Assembly: GCA_036936605.1 (NCBI GenBank)
Contig: JAUPFV010000001.1
Location: forward strand, 214,363,530 to 214,427,529
Length of the DNA stretch: 64,000 nucleotides
Reading direction: 5' to 3'
DNA from: Limnanthes douglasii subsp. nivea
Taxonomy: Eukaryota > Streptophyta > Magnoliopsida > Brassicales > Limnanthaceae
Part shown: one piece after another, positions 46,034 to 57,427 of the stretch
How positions within the stretch are numbered: the stretch's first letter is position 1
Layout of the letters: each line of letters begins with the position of its first letter
Made by a program: the position numbers and the translations under genes
Notes under the pieces: generated by a model
Database searches by the model: none
What the model was told of the DNA's origin: nothing
What the model saw: only the letters and a program-made list of their open reading frames with translations

Positions 46034-46488
46034 TAAGTAACTAATAAGAATTAACAAACATGGATGTGAATAGCCAAACCTGGGAACTACTCATGAAACA
46101 ATGATTTAATCTTCCATAATATTTAAAAGTTGCGTGTTTATAATACACCAGAATTAGGGTACTCTTTTGATTCTTTGTGCCAACTTCACCAAATAAAATC
46201 TCTCAAGCATGTCTGTTGAGCCTTATATATAACAAGTTTATGACATTTAATCCAATTTTAGACTTATTCTTATCCCCACTTGAGCTGGAAAGCTCCCAGG
46301 AGAGCTTCCCTCAGAGTTTGACGTATACAAAATAGATAAGTACAATGGTTTTAGCGATCTCGAACATTCTAACATTATTCTAAAATCATTTAATTCGGTA
46401 AAAAAAATTCATTCTAAGTGACAGAAACTATATATTAGTTTAAAAGCATGAGCTCAATTAGAATTTTCAAAATTACATATAATATTCT
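46034..46488 (+). pseudogene. Spacer with a fragment of another Tat-like gag
   Basis: Most of the spacer is unremarkable. At 46287-46400 one + strand frame reads LPGELPSEFDVYKIDKYNG followed by a D..H pattern, which lines up with LPKRFDSTKIEKYDG of the gags here. It is a short relic of yet another element, next to the insertion point of element 3. Confidence 0.6.
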
Positions 46489-46897
46489 TGATGAGTACCA
46501 CATTTTATGAACAACCGGACAGGGTCAGTTCGGACAATGTCCATTTCACCGGACAGGGGCAGTTCGGACAGCTACCATCCACTGAACTATCCGAACAGAA
46601 TTAAAGTACTTAAAACATAATCACTTATTGACTAAGCTGCCTATTTACTTACTTAGATCTAATGGGTCTTTAAAATCGACCCGAATCCATAAAATGCGAC
46701 CCGAAAGCCCATATGACCCAAATATAAGCGTATAAATACCCAACCACCAACATTAAATGGGGGTAATGAAAATTAAATACAACCAGGCAGCTCAATTCTC
46801 CCTTTACATTCTACCCAAACATTAAATACTCTCAAAATTCCACAAATCTTTAAACAAAAATTACAAACTTACCCTTAGACGAAAATAAATCGCATCA
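46489..46897 (+). repeat. 5' LTR of element 3
   Basis: The U3 part carries two tandem copies of a 37-bp unit starting ACCGGACAGG and containing GTTCGGACA. TATA motif TATAAATACCC at about 46732. It lacks 12 bp present near the start of the 3' LTR. Confidence 0.93.
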
Positions 46898-46969
46898 AAT
46901 TGGCAACCACAGTGGGAGCACGACGGTGCCTGAATCTAGCATTCAAAACCATCAGAAAAATATGTCTGA

Positions 46970-49322
46970 ATGAATCCAGATGCACCGGAAGTACCACCAG
47001 CTTTGCTTGAAGTGGTGGGAGAAAATGATGAATATACCATCGAGGAGCGTGATAGATTAAAGGGCGAGATAGAAGCTCTGAAGGCATAGAAGGCAAAATG
47101 GGCATAAAAGAGAAGTCAAAGGAATCAGTTGCTCATCATACTGACAATCCTAGAGAGCATGAGCCTTCGAAGACCCATGTGAGTACGAAGAAGACTCATG
47201 CTAGTTCCAAAAAGTCTCACCGGTCCAAACCGGTAGAGAGCTCTGATTCAGACTCAGAATCTTCTAGTAGTTCCTCCGGCGAAGATGGAGTTGAAGAATC
47301 CTTGTCCTCCAGTAGTGATGAGGGCCGATCTAAAAAGAAACAAAATTTGGTTAAGAAGTATTCAAGAAAAAAGGATAGGCATAGAAAGTTAAAGAGGCAT
47401 ATAGGCAAAGGGTCATCTGATAGCGGAGACACATAAACCGAATGCTGGTGGATCCTTTTTCCTTCCATGATGAGCCAGGTATCTTTGCAACTCCTAACGA
47501 GGATACCGTTTTCAGTCGTGGCCGGAATTGGAGACAATCTCCATTGTCTTCCAAACTCCTGTCCGGGAACCTCCCCAAGAGGTTTGATAGTACGAAAATG
47601 GAAAAATACGATGGCAGTAAAGACCTGAACAATCACTTGGAACAATTCAAAAATTTTATGATTAATTTCGATGATGATGATGATAAGTTGCTTTGTAGAG
47701 CATTCTCCCAGTCTTTTATGGGGAGTGCTCTGAAGTGGTATAACAGCCTACCACAGAGGTGCATCAGAAATTTTGATACCTTTTGGGTGGCCTTCCAGAG
47801 GCAGTTTGTTGGGAGTAAGGAGGTGAAGGGCAATGGGGATACAATTATCCATTGTTCCCAAGAACCGAATGAATCTCTGAAGGAATATATAAGGCGCTTT
47901 GTAAACACTAAAAATGGGTTGGCTGATTACTTTGAACAAGTAGCAATAGCTTCTCTGAGGCAGGGCTTAAACCTTGGAAATTTGGCTGATTCAGTGACCA
48001 GAAAAAAGACCATGACATGGGGAGGTCTACTGAATTAGGTTGGAAAGCAAATTAACGTGGATGAAAAAAAGAAAATTAGGGTGCACACGCAGGTGAGATC
48101 TGCCCCAGTTGCACCAAACCCCAACCAAAATCAGTCTGGGAACAAGGCAAGGGAGGCCGGGCAGGGTCATAACAGAGCTAAAGCTCAGTCTCAGCCAGCT
48201 GCGCCTACCCAGAGTCAGCAATCTAGAAATAATAGAGGGCCTTGGGTTCAACCGGAGTTGTTTGCTGAATTAAAAGAAAGTGTAGCCACTATTTATGACA
48301 AAACAAAGGAAGAAGTACACTATAAAAGGCCGGCTGCGCTACAATCTTCTAGGGAGCATCGTAACAATAGCTTCTGTCAGTATCATAATGATATTGCCCA
48401 TACTACTGAGGATTGTATTGCTTTAAAGCAAGAAGTCCGGAATTTAATTGAAAGAGGAAAGTTGGGAGCATATGTTAAAAGAAGAGGAGGAAATAGGCCT
48501 GATAATGCTCATCGGGCTGGTCCAAACAATGTAGGCACATCCGCTCCGAAGGGAGTTATGGTGATAATCGAGAGATTCGATGTAGAGTCAGAATACTTGG
48601 ACCCTGATCCAACTCAAAACAGAGTGGGTGCCATTGAGGAACATTGTAAAACAGTGTCCGGGCTTATTAACTTTTTTAAGTCACTCACAATTTTCGGAGG
48701 GGATACCATGACAGCACCCACTGCTTCTTCGAGGAAGAGCCATGTTCATACTTTAGCTACCCAACTAGAGGGAGGCATGACTTCCTATCAATCACAGATT
48801 CTATTTCCCTTCATTGTGTTCGATGAAGATGACTTGAGGGATATAGCCGGTCATCATGAAGATGCTGTTGTCATAGGAGCATCCATTGGGGGCAATGACG
48901 TAAGCCGAATTTTGGTGGATACGGGGAGTTCAGCCAATATCCTCTTTTTAACTTCCTACAAAAAGATGAAAAATCCTGCAGTAATTCAGTGTTTGAACAG
49001 GTCAATTGTGGGTTTCACTGGAAGCTCAGCAGATGTGATCGGGGAGTTCGAAGAGGAAGTTTTGTTGGGCAACAGCCCTTTTAAGAAGATGGTTAGAATA
49101 CTGTTTGTCGTAGTGGATTGTACCACTTGTTATAATCCTATTCTAGGGAGGTCTTGGCTCTCTAGGATGCATGCAGTGGCTTCAACAGTCCACCAATGTT
49201 TGAAATACGCTGTGCAAGGACAAGTGGGAGTTGTTCGGAGCAGCCAAAAGATAGCAAGAGAGTGTTATGCAACAACACTAGCTCCTCGGATGTTGGGGGC
49301 AGTTCGTATCAATGAGGAATAG
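46970..49322 (+). pseudogene. gag-pro: Element 3 gag-protease (lightly broken)
   Basis: Start ATG 46970 (MNPDAPEVPP), then TAG at 47087 and a frame change. It is open again at 47098-47436 (Ser/Lys-rich), shifts, and is open at 47442-48038 across the gag core (RNWRQSPL, KRFDSTKMEKYDG, ALKWYNSLPQR, EYIRRFVNTKNGLADYF). TAG at 48036 stands where element 1 has CAG. The frame then stays open 48039-49322 through a CX2HX4HX4C knuckle (CQYHNDIAHTTEDC, about 48376) and protease (ILVDTGSSANILFL, about 48907), ending in the shared TAG at 49320. Only a few lesions separate it from an intact gag-protease. Confidence 0.9.
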
Positions 49323-51227
49323 CAGTTTGAGGGGCTTTCTGGGGGTGAGAGTGAAATTGATGACCCCCGAGAGACCCCTGGAGTTGTAATACCGGTCGAG
49401 GAAGTCAAAACACATTCTTTGGAAGAGGGAAACAATGTTAATATAGGGACCAAAATGACATCCGAACTAAAGGGTAAAATATTAAAGTTCCTAAAAGACC
49501 ATCAACATGTTTTTTCTTGGTGCAATGCTGATGTTACTGGGGTACCAGCAGATATTATATCACATCGACTGTCCATCCAAAGAGACATAGCACCTGTAGT
49601 ACAAAAGAGAAGATCTTTTTCCAAGGAAAAGGCTGATGTCATAGTTCAAGAAGTTGACAGACTTACTAAAATGGGGCACATAAAGGAGTCTCAGTATCCT
49701 TTATGGACAACCAATCCGGTCTTGGTGAAAACGAAAAATGGCAAGTGGCGTATGTGTATTGATTTTACAGATCTCAACAGGGCTTGCCCAAAGGATTTAT
49801 ACTCGGTTCCCCGGATTGATCAGCTGGTGGATTCCACATCTGGGAATAAACTACTATCTTTCATGGATGCCTTCTCCGGGTACAATCAGATTCAAGTAGA
49901 TCCAAAGGATCAGGAGCATACTACATTTGTTACTGATAGGGGCCTTCATTGTTACAAGGTGATGCCGTTTGGGGTAAAAAATGATGGGACTACTTATCAG
50001 AGGTTTGTAAACAAAGCTTTTGCCGATCATATTGGAAGTATACATCGACGACATGATGGTAAAAAGTATCGACGAAGAGCTACACTTGACAGATCTCCAA
50101 GAAACTTTTGCTAACTTAGTAAAAGTAAATTTGAAACTAAACCCAGAGAAGTGTGTGTTCGGAGTACAGTCCGGAAAATTCCTGGGATATATAATAAGTG
50201 AGCAAGGGATACAGTCTGATCCGGACCAGCTTAATGCTTTATTCCAAATGGAGCCTCCCCGGAATATTAAAGAAGTACAACGGTTGACTGGGAGGTTGGC
50301 TGCGTTAAATCGATTCATTTCGAGGTCTTCGGACAGATGTGCCATGTTCTTTCAAACTTTAAAAGGTACAAAGGGATTCGACTGGACTTCACAATGTGAT
50401 GAGGCCTTTAATGAAATTAAAAAACATCTGTCCTCTCCCCAAACTTTATTTAAACCTGTTGATGGAGAAACACTCTTCGTATACTTGGCAGTTTCCAGTT
50501 GTGCCATAAGTGCCGTAATGGTGAGGGAGGTAGATAATTATCCCCGTCTGGTTTATTACATCAGCAAGAGCTTAATAGATGCAGAAAAACGTTATCTGAA
50601 GCTTGAAAAATTAGTATTAGCCCTCGTGATTGCTGCAAGGAAGATGAGGCCTTATTTTCAGGCTCATCCTATGATTGTCCGAACGTCTTTTCCCTTAAAA
50701 AGCGTTCTTCAAAAGGCAGATGTTTCAAGTAGAATGACTAAGTGATCAGTGGAATTGGAGGAGTTTGATATTGATTTTTCCTCCCGGACAGCGGTCAAAG
50801 CCCAAGCTGTGGCTGATTTCTTAGTTGAATTCCATTCGGATAGGGATACAAAGCAAACAGCTGATACCAAAGATAAAAAAGTCTGGGTCGTCCGGACTGA
50901 CGGTGGATCAAGTACCATGGGATGTGGTGCAGGGGTATGCTTGACCTCTCTGTATGGTGACAAAATGTACCAAGCTATATGCTTTGCCTTTAGGGTTTCT
51001 AATAATGAGTCCGAATACGAAGCTGCTATAGCTGGTTTAAAGTTAGCTCTTATTTGTGGAACCAAAAGGGTCAAGTTGATGAGTGATTCCCAACTTCTTA
51101 TCCATCATGCACAAGGTCAGTCTGAAGCCAAAAAGGAGCAGCTAATAAAATACTTACTTCTCCTCAAAGATGTGGCACTTAAGTTCAAGAGCACATACCC
51201 CGGACAGAAAATGAACTAGCAGACTCC
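49323..51227 (+). pseudogene. pol: Element 3 RT and two RNase H domains (broken)
   Basis: RT is open 49323-50036 (KWRMCIDFTDLNRACPKD, MPFGVKND). Then an 11-bp deletion between two GGAAG words (about 50036) puts the YIDDMMVKS active site in another frame (50020-50745). RNase H follows in that frame (YLAVSSCAISAVMVREV, AEKRYLKLEKL) to TGA at 50743, where element 1 has TGG. The second RNase H (50749-51219) has TDGGSSTMGCGAGV, ESEYEA and SDSQLL, so its first three acidic residues are present; a 13-bp deletion near 51190 shifts the frame at its end. Confidence 0.9.
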
Positions 51228-52586
51228 TTGGCAACCATAGCCTACACTGAATCCAACCCTTGGATCCATGTGCTGGAGTGCCCTTCTATTCAACTCGGTA
51301 TGGGTAAGGAGGAAGAAAGCTTTGATATACAAATGAAACAGCCCCAAGATTGGAGGTTTCCTCTCCTTCAATATCTCTCAGATGGCATCTTGCCTCCGGA
51401 TAAGTCAATAGCAAGAAAAGTGAAGTACAAGGCTCGTGGTTTTGTCATCCTAAAAGATATTCTTTATAAAAAATCTTACAGTAAACCCCTCTTACGATTT
51501 TTGGGGGTTGATGAATCTCAAGTAGTGCTCTCCGAATTACATGATGGTGAGGGATCAGCTCACTGTGGATTCAGGGCTCTAACAAGGAGAGTTTTGTTGG
51601 CTAGGTATTATTGGCCCTCTATAATGCAAGATGCTAAGGAGCTGGTGAGGAGGTGTGACCCATGCCAAAGATATAGCAATGAAATTCATATTCCAGCCAT
51701 CCCTTTAGAGTCAATTTCTGAGCTTATACCTTTTGCTCGATGGGGGTTGGATTTGGTGGGACCTCTACCTATGGCATCCGGAGGACGCAGGACAATAATT
51801 GTTGCTATTGATTATTTTTCGAAGTGGATCGAAGCAGCTCCATTGGCAGGTACAACATCAAAAGCTGTCATAAAATTCATTTTATCCAATATCTGTTACA
51901 GATTTGGGATTCCACAGAAGATAACGACAGACAATGGGCCACATTTCGACAATAAGAAAATGAAGAGTTTATGTGCCTCTAGGGGTATACAACATTGTTT
52001 CTCCTCACCTTCCCGCCCACAAGCAAATGGTCAGGTTGAAGTGGCTAACATAACTATACTGTCCGGTTTGAAGAAAAATTTAGAAGGGGCTGCTGGAAAA
52101 TGGCCTAGTTATTTACAAGAGGTTTTGTGGGCCTACCGGACTACACCTAGGGCTGCAACACAAGAATCACCTTTTGCCTTAGTCTATGGGATGGATGCCA
52201 TAGCTCCCATAGAAGCAACTCTCCCTTCATTTCGAGTTCCTAATTTCTCCGAACACACTAACGAAGGGGCTATCAGAGGCCATCTTGACTTGATAGAGGA
52301 AAGAAGAGTTAAGGCTCACCTTAGGGCTGTCCACTATCAAGGTTTGATGAGAAGCGGGTTTGCTTCTAAAATCAAGACAAGGGATTTTCAACCGGGGGAT
52401 AAGGTGTTGAGAAAATTTTTCCTACACATTAAAGAGAGACAGTTCGGTAAATTGGCTCCAACTTGGGAAGGGCCCTATGTGATCATTGAAAAGCTTAAGC
52501 TTGGAACTTACCGGCTCCAAGACAAAGATGGAAGGGTTTTGAATCACCCTTGGAATATTGAGCACCTCCGGATGTACTTGGAATAG
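51228..52586 (+). CDS. int: Element 3 integrase, uninterrupted
   Basis: One open frame of 452 codons, beginning inside the tail of the second RNase H (MATIAYTES). It joins element DNA into the host genome when part of the polyprotein. Zinc finger: His105, His112, Cys143, Cys146 (HX6HX30CX2C). Catalytic core: Asp175 (GLDLVGP), Asp235 (TTDNGP), Glu271 (NGQVEVAN), giving the DX35E spacing between the last two. The C-terminal part (FQPGDKVLRK, WEGPYVI) ends HPWNIEHLRMYLE. It has no promoter of its own and upstream frames are broken, so expression from this copy is doubtful; its integrity marks a recent loss of activity. Confidence 0.88.
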   Translation: MATIAYTESNPWIHVLECPSIQLGMGKEEESFDIQMKQPQDWRFPLLQYLSDGILPPDKSIARKVKYKARGFVILKDILYKKSYSKPLLRFLGVDESQVVLSELHDGEGSAHCGFRALTRRVLLARYYWPSIMQDAKELVRRCDPCQRYSNEIHIPAIPLESISELIPFARWGLDLVGPLPMASGGRRTIIVAIDYFSKWIEAAPLAGTTSKAVIKFILSNICYRFGIPQKITTDNGPHFDNKKMKSLCASRGIQHCFSSPSRPQANGQVEVANITILSGLKKNLEGAAGKWPSYLQEVLWAYRTTPRAATQESPFALVYGMDAIAPIEATLPSFRVPNFSEHTNEGAIRGHLDLIEERRVKAHLRAVHYQGLMRSGFASKIKTRDFQPGDKVLRKFFLHIKERQFGKLAPTWEGPYVIIEKLKLGTYRLQDKDGRVLNHPWNIEHLRMYLE

Positions 52587-52639
52587 AAACTGTGTAAATA
52601 TTTACTTGTTTAAAAGTCCATGTAAATATTTGGGGGCAT

Positions 52640-52686
52640 ACTCTTTCCTACCCTGGTGGCGCGGTGAGGTTTTAATGAGGTGTCCG
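52640..52686 (+). other. Conserved post-pol motif of element 3
   Basis: CTCTTTCCTACCCTGGTGGC followed by GTGAGGTTTTAATGAGGTG, about 55 bp after the integrase stop, as in the other two elements. Confidence 0.8.
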
Positions 52687-52954
52687 GGCTCTTTTATAAA
52701 ATTTGATGCCTTCTTAAAAGTTCGGAGTGTTCTTACTTTGTTTCTTGTCAAATTTTTGTTTAAACACCGGTCGGATTGAATTGAAGGAGTGATGACTACT
52801 TAAATATTTGTCATCGGAGAATTTAAACACTATCACTTTAGAATGTTTATGGAATAACTAAGGGCTGTTTAAACATTAGCCACCAAAATTGAAAAAACTA
52901 TGAAAAATGCAAGAGTTGTGCAAAATAAACATATCTATTAAAATAACCGAAGTG

Positions 52955-53052
52955 CCTTGGCCAGCCAAGGACTTTAAATTGTCAATCAAAGCAAAAAGGT
53001 CTACCCGGTCAAACACCGGACACAGTTACAAAAATGCCTTGGCCTTCCAAGG
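52955..53052. other. Pair of conserved hairpins (element 3)
   Basis: CCTTGG-CCAG-CCAAGG at 52955-52970 and CCTTGG-CCTT-CCAAGG at 53037-53052, each followed by ACTTTA. Loop bases vary between copies and the stems are kept. Between them lies CCGGT-CAAAC-ACCGG (about 53006-53020), another small hairpin. Confidence 0.8.
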
Positions 53053-53096
53053 ACTTTAGTTCAGTCAAAACAAAAGGTGAAAAAATAATTGATAAT

Positions 53097-56060
53097 CTAA
53101 GACTGAGCCTTTGAAGATGACTCAGCCTCACTTGTCTTCTTCTCCTTGAGGTCGTCATTCTCCTCATTTGGGCTCTCCCCGGTGTTTTCTTCCTCATTGG
53201 ATGAGTCAGCACTAGAATAATCATGCAAGTCTCTATCAGCCATAGTGTGGAAGGGAAGGTCTTCGTACTCTACATGAAGCCATAAATCTCCCAGATTCCT
53301 CTTCGGGAACTTCTCATGAAAGAGCAAGAACATGTCCGACTTCACTTTGGCATACATTTGTTCCTGAGTATCTATCACATTATTGGTATAAGCATCGATT
53401 TTGGCTTGAATTTTGGCCTCTTGCTCCCTTAGCAGATTAGCTTTAGCCTGTGCGGCCTTGGACACCGAGTCCTCAAGAGCGATCTTGTCATTGGTCAAAG
53501 TATGAATGACTTGGTCCTTGGCCTTCACTTCCTCTTTCGAAGAGGAGAGATCTTTCTCCAACCCGGACTGCTTTGCTCGGAGGTCTATGATAGTATCTTC
53601 TAAGGTAGCTACCTTTGTGGCCCAACCCTCCTGGTTCTTCTTTAAATCTTCGTTTTCTCCCTTTAAAACATCAGCATTTTGGGTGGCAACGAGGAGGTCG
53701 TTGGACAGTTTCTCCTCGTTAGAATTAAGGGTAGTGATGATAGCTGACTGACCTCAAACTTATTTCTCCAGAACAAGCACTGGCTGAACACTACTTAATA
53801 TAGAGTGAGTTATAACATCTCTTTCACTTGAAACAGTAAAAGACTTACCATTGAAGGTAACGGTGTTTGAAGTGCTTGGTGGGAGGTAAGGCCCAGCAAA
53901 GTCATCTCTGGGGAGGTTTTCAAAGTATTCACCAAGCCCCTCAAGCCTAGTAATGTCAACACCATTAATGCTGATATCTCCTCCTCCAATCTCATCAGCT
54001 CGAAAGTCACTAGGGATCTCTTCTGCTCTTGTTGGATCAGTAGGATCAACAGGAGGCTGGGGCTCCGGAGGCCGAAGAGAAAGTTCATCACCCTTGGAGG
54101 TATTTTTCTTCTTGGCCTCCCTGCCCTTGTTTTCTGCTCCCCGTTTCCTATCTCTCTTAGGAACCCTTGGAGGTTTTGGAGATCCTGCCTCTTCCCTAAT
54201 ACTCTCGTGCTCCAGTACTTTTAGTAGAGCAGCATCAATCTGACTTGGAACCGACCCCTCTTGGGTCGTTGGAACAGTTTCCTCCGCTTCGGTGGGATTA
54301 GCTTCAACTGCACTCTTCTTGCCCTTACCTTTTTTTCCTTTCATCTTACTCGGGGCCTTGGCTCGACCAGGCAGATATAGTGACTCCTCCGGTGCATGTG
54401 TTCTTCTAAGAACTACATTCGAAGGGGGTGGGGTGGTAAGTTCCTCCCAGGATAAGTCCCTCCGGTCAGTAGTGTTCCAGAGGTGGGACCGTGCAAGATT
54501 TCCTGCGGCAAAGACGTCGTGAAAGCGATTTCCCCACTTTTCAGCAGCCCAAGTGTTTATCTTGGTGCAAGTGATCTGTCCGGCCTCTAATTAATCATTG
54601 AAGTCTTTAGGAAACACTGTTAAGAAACAAAAAATAAAAAACAAGTTAGATGAACAAATTTGTGAAGAATGAAAATGGGAATGAGAGATGGGGTTCTTAC
54701 CATCACTTCGCCATCTGCTGGTGAGGAGACTTGGGTTGGTACCGGCTTTAATTTTCCTCCCATTCTCCCAGGTATCACTCACAAACAAAAAGTGAGTCCT
54801 CCAATTTCTCTCCTACTCGAGCATATCATCCACTGCTTTATAGTTATCACCCATGTTGCAGTGATAAAAGGGAATATAGTGGTTTCTGCAGAGACTTGCC
54901 ACAGCTGCGCATTCCTCCATTGGTAGAGAAATTACAGAGAGCCTGGAGGCCATGATACAGGCCATGAGAGTGTACCAGGCATTAGGGCTCATTTGACTTG
55001 GACAGATTTTGATAAGGTGGAAGTATCTAACTATCTCCGGATCTAAGGGAAACCTTTGTCCCCAGTTAAAGAGTTCAGTGAAGATAACTATTTCACTGAG
55101 CTTGCAGTCCATAGGTGTTTCAGGGTCTATTAGGATCCTTATCTTTACGTTCTCCGGAATCCCCCACTTTTGTTCACATCCGACCCAATTCGGCTGTGTG
55201 GATGAAGGCATAATTAATTTTTTGCAAAGCAAGTAAATACTTAACATTAACCTTGTGGAAACAAGGTCCCACTTTTCCCTCAAGGATCTCTGGCAGCTCT
55301 GGATGCCTTAGGCGTAGTTTTTCTTTGCCTTTATCCTTCTTGGCAGCACCAACATCACTCGTTTTCCCGGAGGCTTCGGACTCGAACGAAGCCGCTTCAA
55401 TAGAATCCTCCATTACTTCCTCCATTACCAAGGAGGGGTTTTCAGTTTTTTTTGGGCCAGGAGAGTTAGATATTGGCTTAGATTGCCCCCCGGATTGTTG
55501 GGTTTCTTTGATTTCTTGAACTCTAGCCTCCGGCTGAGGCTCATATGCAGTAGTTCCTTTCCGGAGACTTGAGCTACATGCCTCTGGTCCGGACAGCTTG
55601 TCCTTGGGAATTTTCATGGGTACCTCTGACCCTGTGTTGCTATCCTTGGCCCCTGTTTTGGAAGGCGTATGTTTTGAGCCTGCCCTTTAACCAGGCTACC
55701 TCTTCTCCGATCGACTAACTTATTTGGAGAGACATCTGCATCTGATCCCATAGCGATAAATGGAGAAGGCTTCTTAAAGCTGGTAACTGCTTGCCCTGGT
55801 TCAACAGTGGGCTCTGATTCCTGAACCGACGAACCTGAAACAACTGGTGAGAGGTTGTTTTGAAACAATCTCCTCGGTTTAATGCCTCTGGTTGAAGAAG
55901 AGCCCTATTCAGGTTCTGTGCTTGGAATTTCTGGCTTGTCGACAGGGGAAGTAGGAAGGCCTACAACAATGCACCTTTCTCGTTCAACTTTTTGTGCCTT
56001 TTGTAATTCAGATAGATTAAGCCACCCGCCTTTGATTAAAGCATTCCTAGCTGTGAACAT
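53097..56060 (-). pseudogene. Element 3 antisense ORF (broken, most complete copy)
   Basis: The minus strand from ATG 56060 (MFTARNALIKGGWLNL) to the stop at 53097. TAG near 55907 interrupts the N-terminus; the frame then continues through SFKKPSPFIAMGSD and KDKGKEKLRLRHPELPE. After a frame change come WGIPENVKIRILIDPETP, FNWGQRFPLDPEIVRYFHL, SPNAWYTLMACIMASRL and PFYHCNMGDNYKAVDD (to about 54813). The 84-bp intron at 54617-54700 leads to an exon with VFPKDFND, a Lys-rich stretch (KGKKGKGKK), DDFAGPYLPPS and VSSERD. The C-terminal coiled coil is open at 53097-53561 with an acidic tail (NEEENTGESPNEEN). Two stops near 53755 match CAA-to-TAA and CGG-to-TGA changes. Confidence 0.8.
54617..54700 (-). 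other. Intron in the element 3 antisense ORF
   Basis: Donor GATG|GTAAGA at 54700 and acceptor TTAACAG at 54618-54617, 84 bp. It stands at the same point of the protein as the 85-bp intron of element 1, between RWRSD and the FPKDF/LPKEF motif. Confidence 0.75.
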
Positions 56061-56160
56061 AAACTCACACCGAAAAGAAGTGTTTGTTTTTAAGAGAGAA
56101 AGTTCTGAAATTTAGCAAAGTAAGGATGAAGAAGATGATAAAACAGTAAAAGAGTAACTA

Positions 56161-56338
56161 ATTTATAGTAAATATGCAAAAGATGCTTTGATTCCTAAGA
56201 GAATTCGAAAGGGTTGCAATGATTAAAGAACGACGTTGATGTCATCTTCATTAAATGAAGAGGTTACTTTTTGGAGAAGTTGGGAGCGCAATTCTAGGTG
56301 AAAAACGGCTGTTATGACGAACCAGAGAGAGACACGTG
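56161..56338 (-). promoter_or_regulatory. Candidate antisense promoter of element 3
   Basis: Minus-strand TATAAAT (56167-56161), 107 bp before the antisense ATG at 56060. G-box CACGTG (56333-56338), 166 bp further up, within GACACGTGCCCCACGAA. The layout matches element 1 to within one or two bases. Confidence 0.65.
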
Positions 56339-56489
56339 CCCCACGAATTCTGGCAAGAAACCGTTTAGTCTTCAAGAACTTTTTCAGTCTGGATGAAGCT
56401 ATAACACAGTTCGATGGACCTGTCCGGATGTAGCTATCTCCAGCAACATGTTGTTTTTAGGTCTTGCCAAAGGTTTTTGAACACCACCT

Positions 56490-56503
56490 GCAAAAGGGGC
56501 TAC
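56490..56503 (+). other. Polypurine tract of element 3
   Basis: GCAAAAGGGGCTAC directly before the TGATGAG of the 3' LTR. Confidence 0.7.
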
Positions 56504-56924
56504 TGATGAGTCCAGATTCTGTCACCACATTTTATGAACAACCGGACAGGGTCAGTTCGGACAATGTCCATTTCACCGGATAGGGGCAGTTCGGACAGCT
56601 ACCATCCACTGAACTATCCGAACAGAATTAAAGTACTTAAAACATAATCACTTCTTGACTAAGTTTCCTATTTACTTACTTAGATCTAATGGGTCTTTAA
56701 ACTCGACTCGAATCCATAAAATGCGACCCGAAAGCCCATATGGCCCAAATATAAGGGTATAAATACCCAACCACCAACATTAAATGGGGGTAATGAAAAT
56801 TAAATACAACCAGGCAGCTCAATTCTCCCTCTACATTCTCCCAAAACATTAGATACTCTCAAAATTCCACGAATCTCTAAACAAAAATTACAAACTTACC
56901 CTCAGACGAAAATAAATCACATCA
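56504..56924 (+). repeat. 3' LTR of element 3
   Basis: 421 bp, TG...CA ends. It retains the 12 bp (CCAGATTCTGTC) missing from the 5' LTR; these match the start of the LTR of element 1 (CCGAATTTTGTA). Confidence 0.93.
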
Positions 56925-57427
56925 ATTATGTTGAAAAAAGGTCAAACAGGACGATTGTATGGATTTTTAACTTATAAATATTGTTGGATTATGATCTATA
57001 TAATAAATTCCAAAGAAGATCATTTAAGAACACCCAGTAATAAAGTATATTATTGTTTTACTATGGAAGTTATACCTTCTTAGCTTAGTTTGGAAGCCAT
57101 ATTTTCTTGCTTACTACGAAAGCTACATATTTTTTACTTATTTTTTAAGCTTAGCTTCCTATAGATAATGGAGCTCATCACACCATACCTATCAACAAGA
57201 AATTAAGAGACAATACTATAGTGAAGATAGAATAAGAATTAAGAGAGAAAATTAGAGTGAAGATAGAGGGACAAGATAAATTTATTGAGTGAGTTGAAAC
57301 AGTGGATATTTCTTCATCTTCATCCATATAAAAGTTGTTTCTTTGTTTGAGTGTTAAAACTTTTATTGCTAACAAAGTGGTATTAAAGCCACACGCTCAA
57401 TCCAAAATTATATTTTCAAATAAAGAT

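Larger units (their letters stand above)
46489..56924 (+). mobile_element. Element 3: Ty3/Gypsy Tat-type element, 10.44 kb
   Basis: LTRs at 46489-46897 (409 bp) and 56504-56924 (421 bp) begin TGATGAGT and end ACATCA or GCATCA. They differ by one 12-bp indel and about 16 single bases. The flanks ATTCT (46484-46488) and ATTAT (56925-56929) fit a target duplication with one mutation. It is close to element 1 in all coding parts. Gag and RT are broken by small deletions, but the integrase is complete. Confidence 0.93.
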
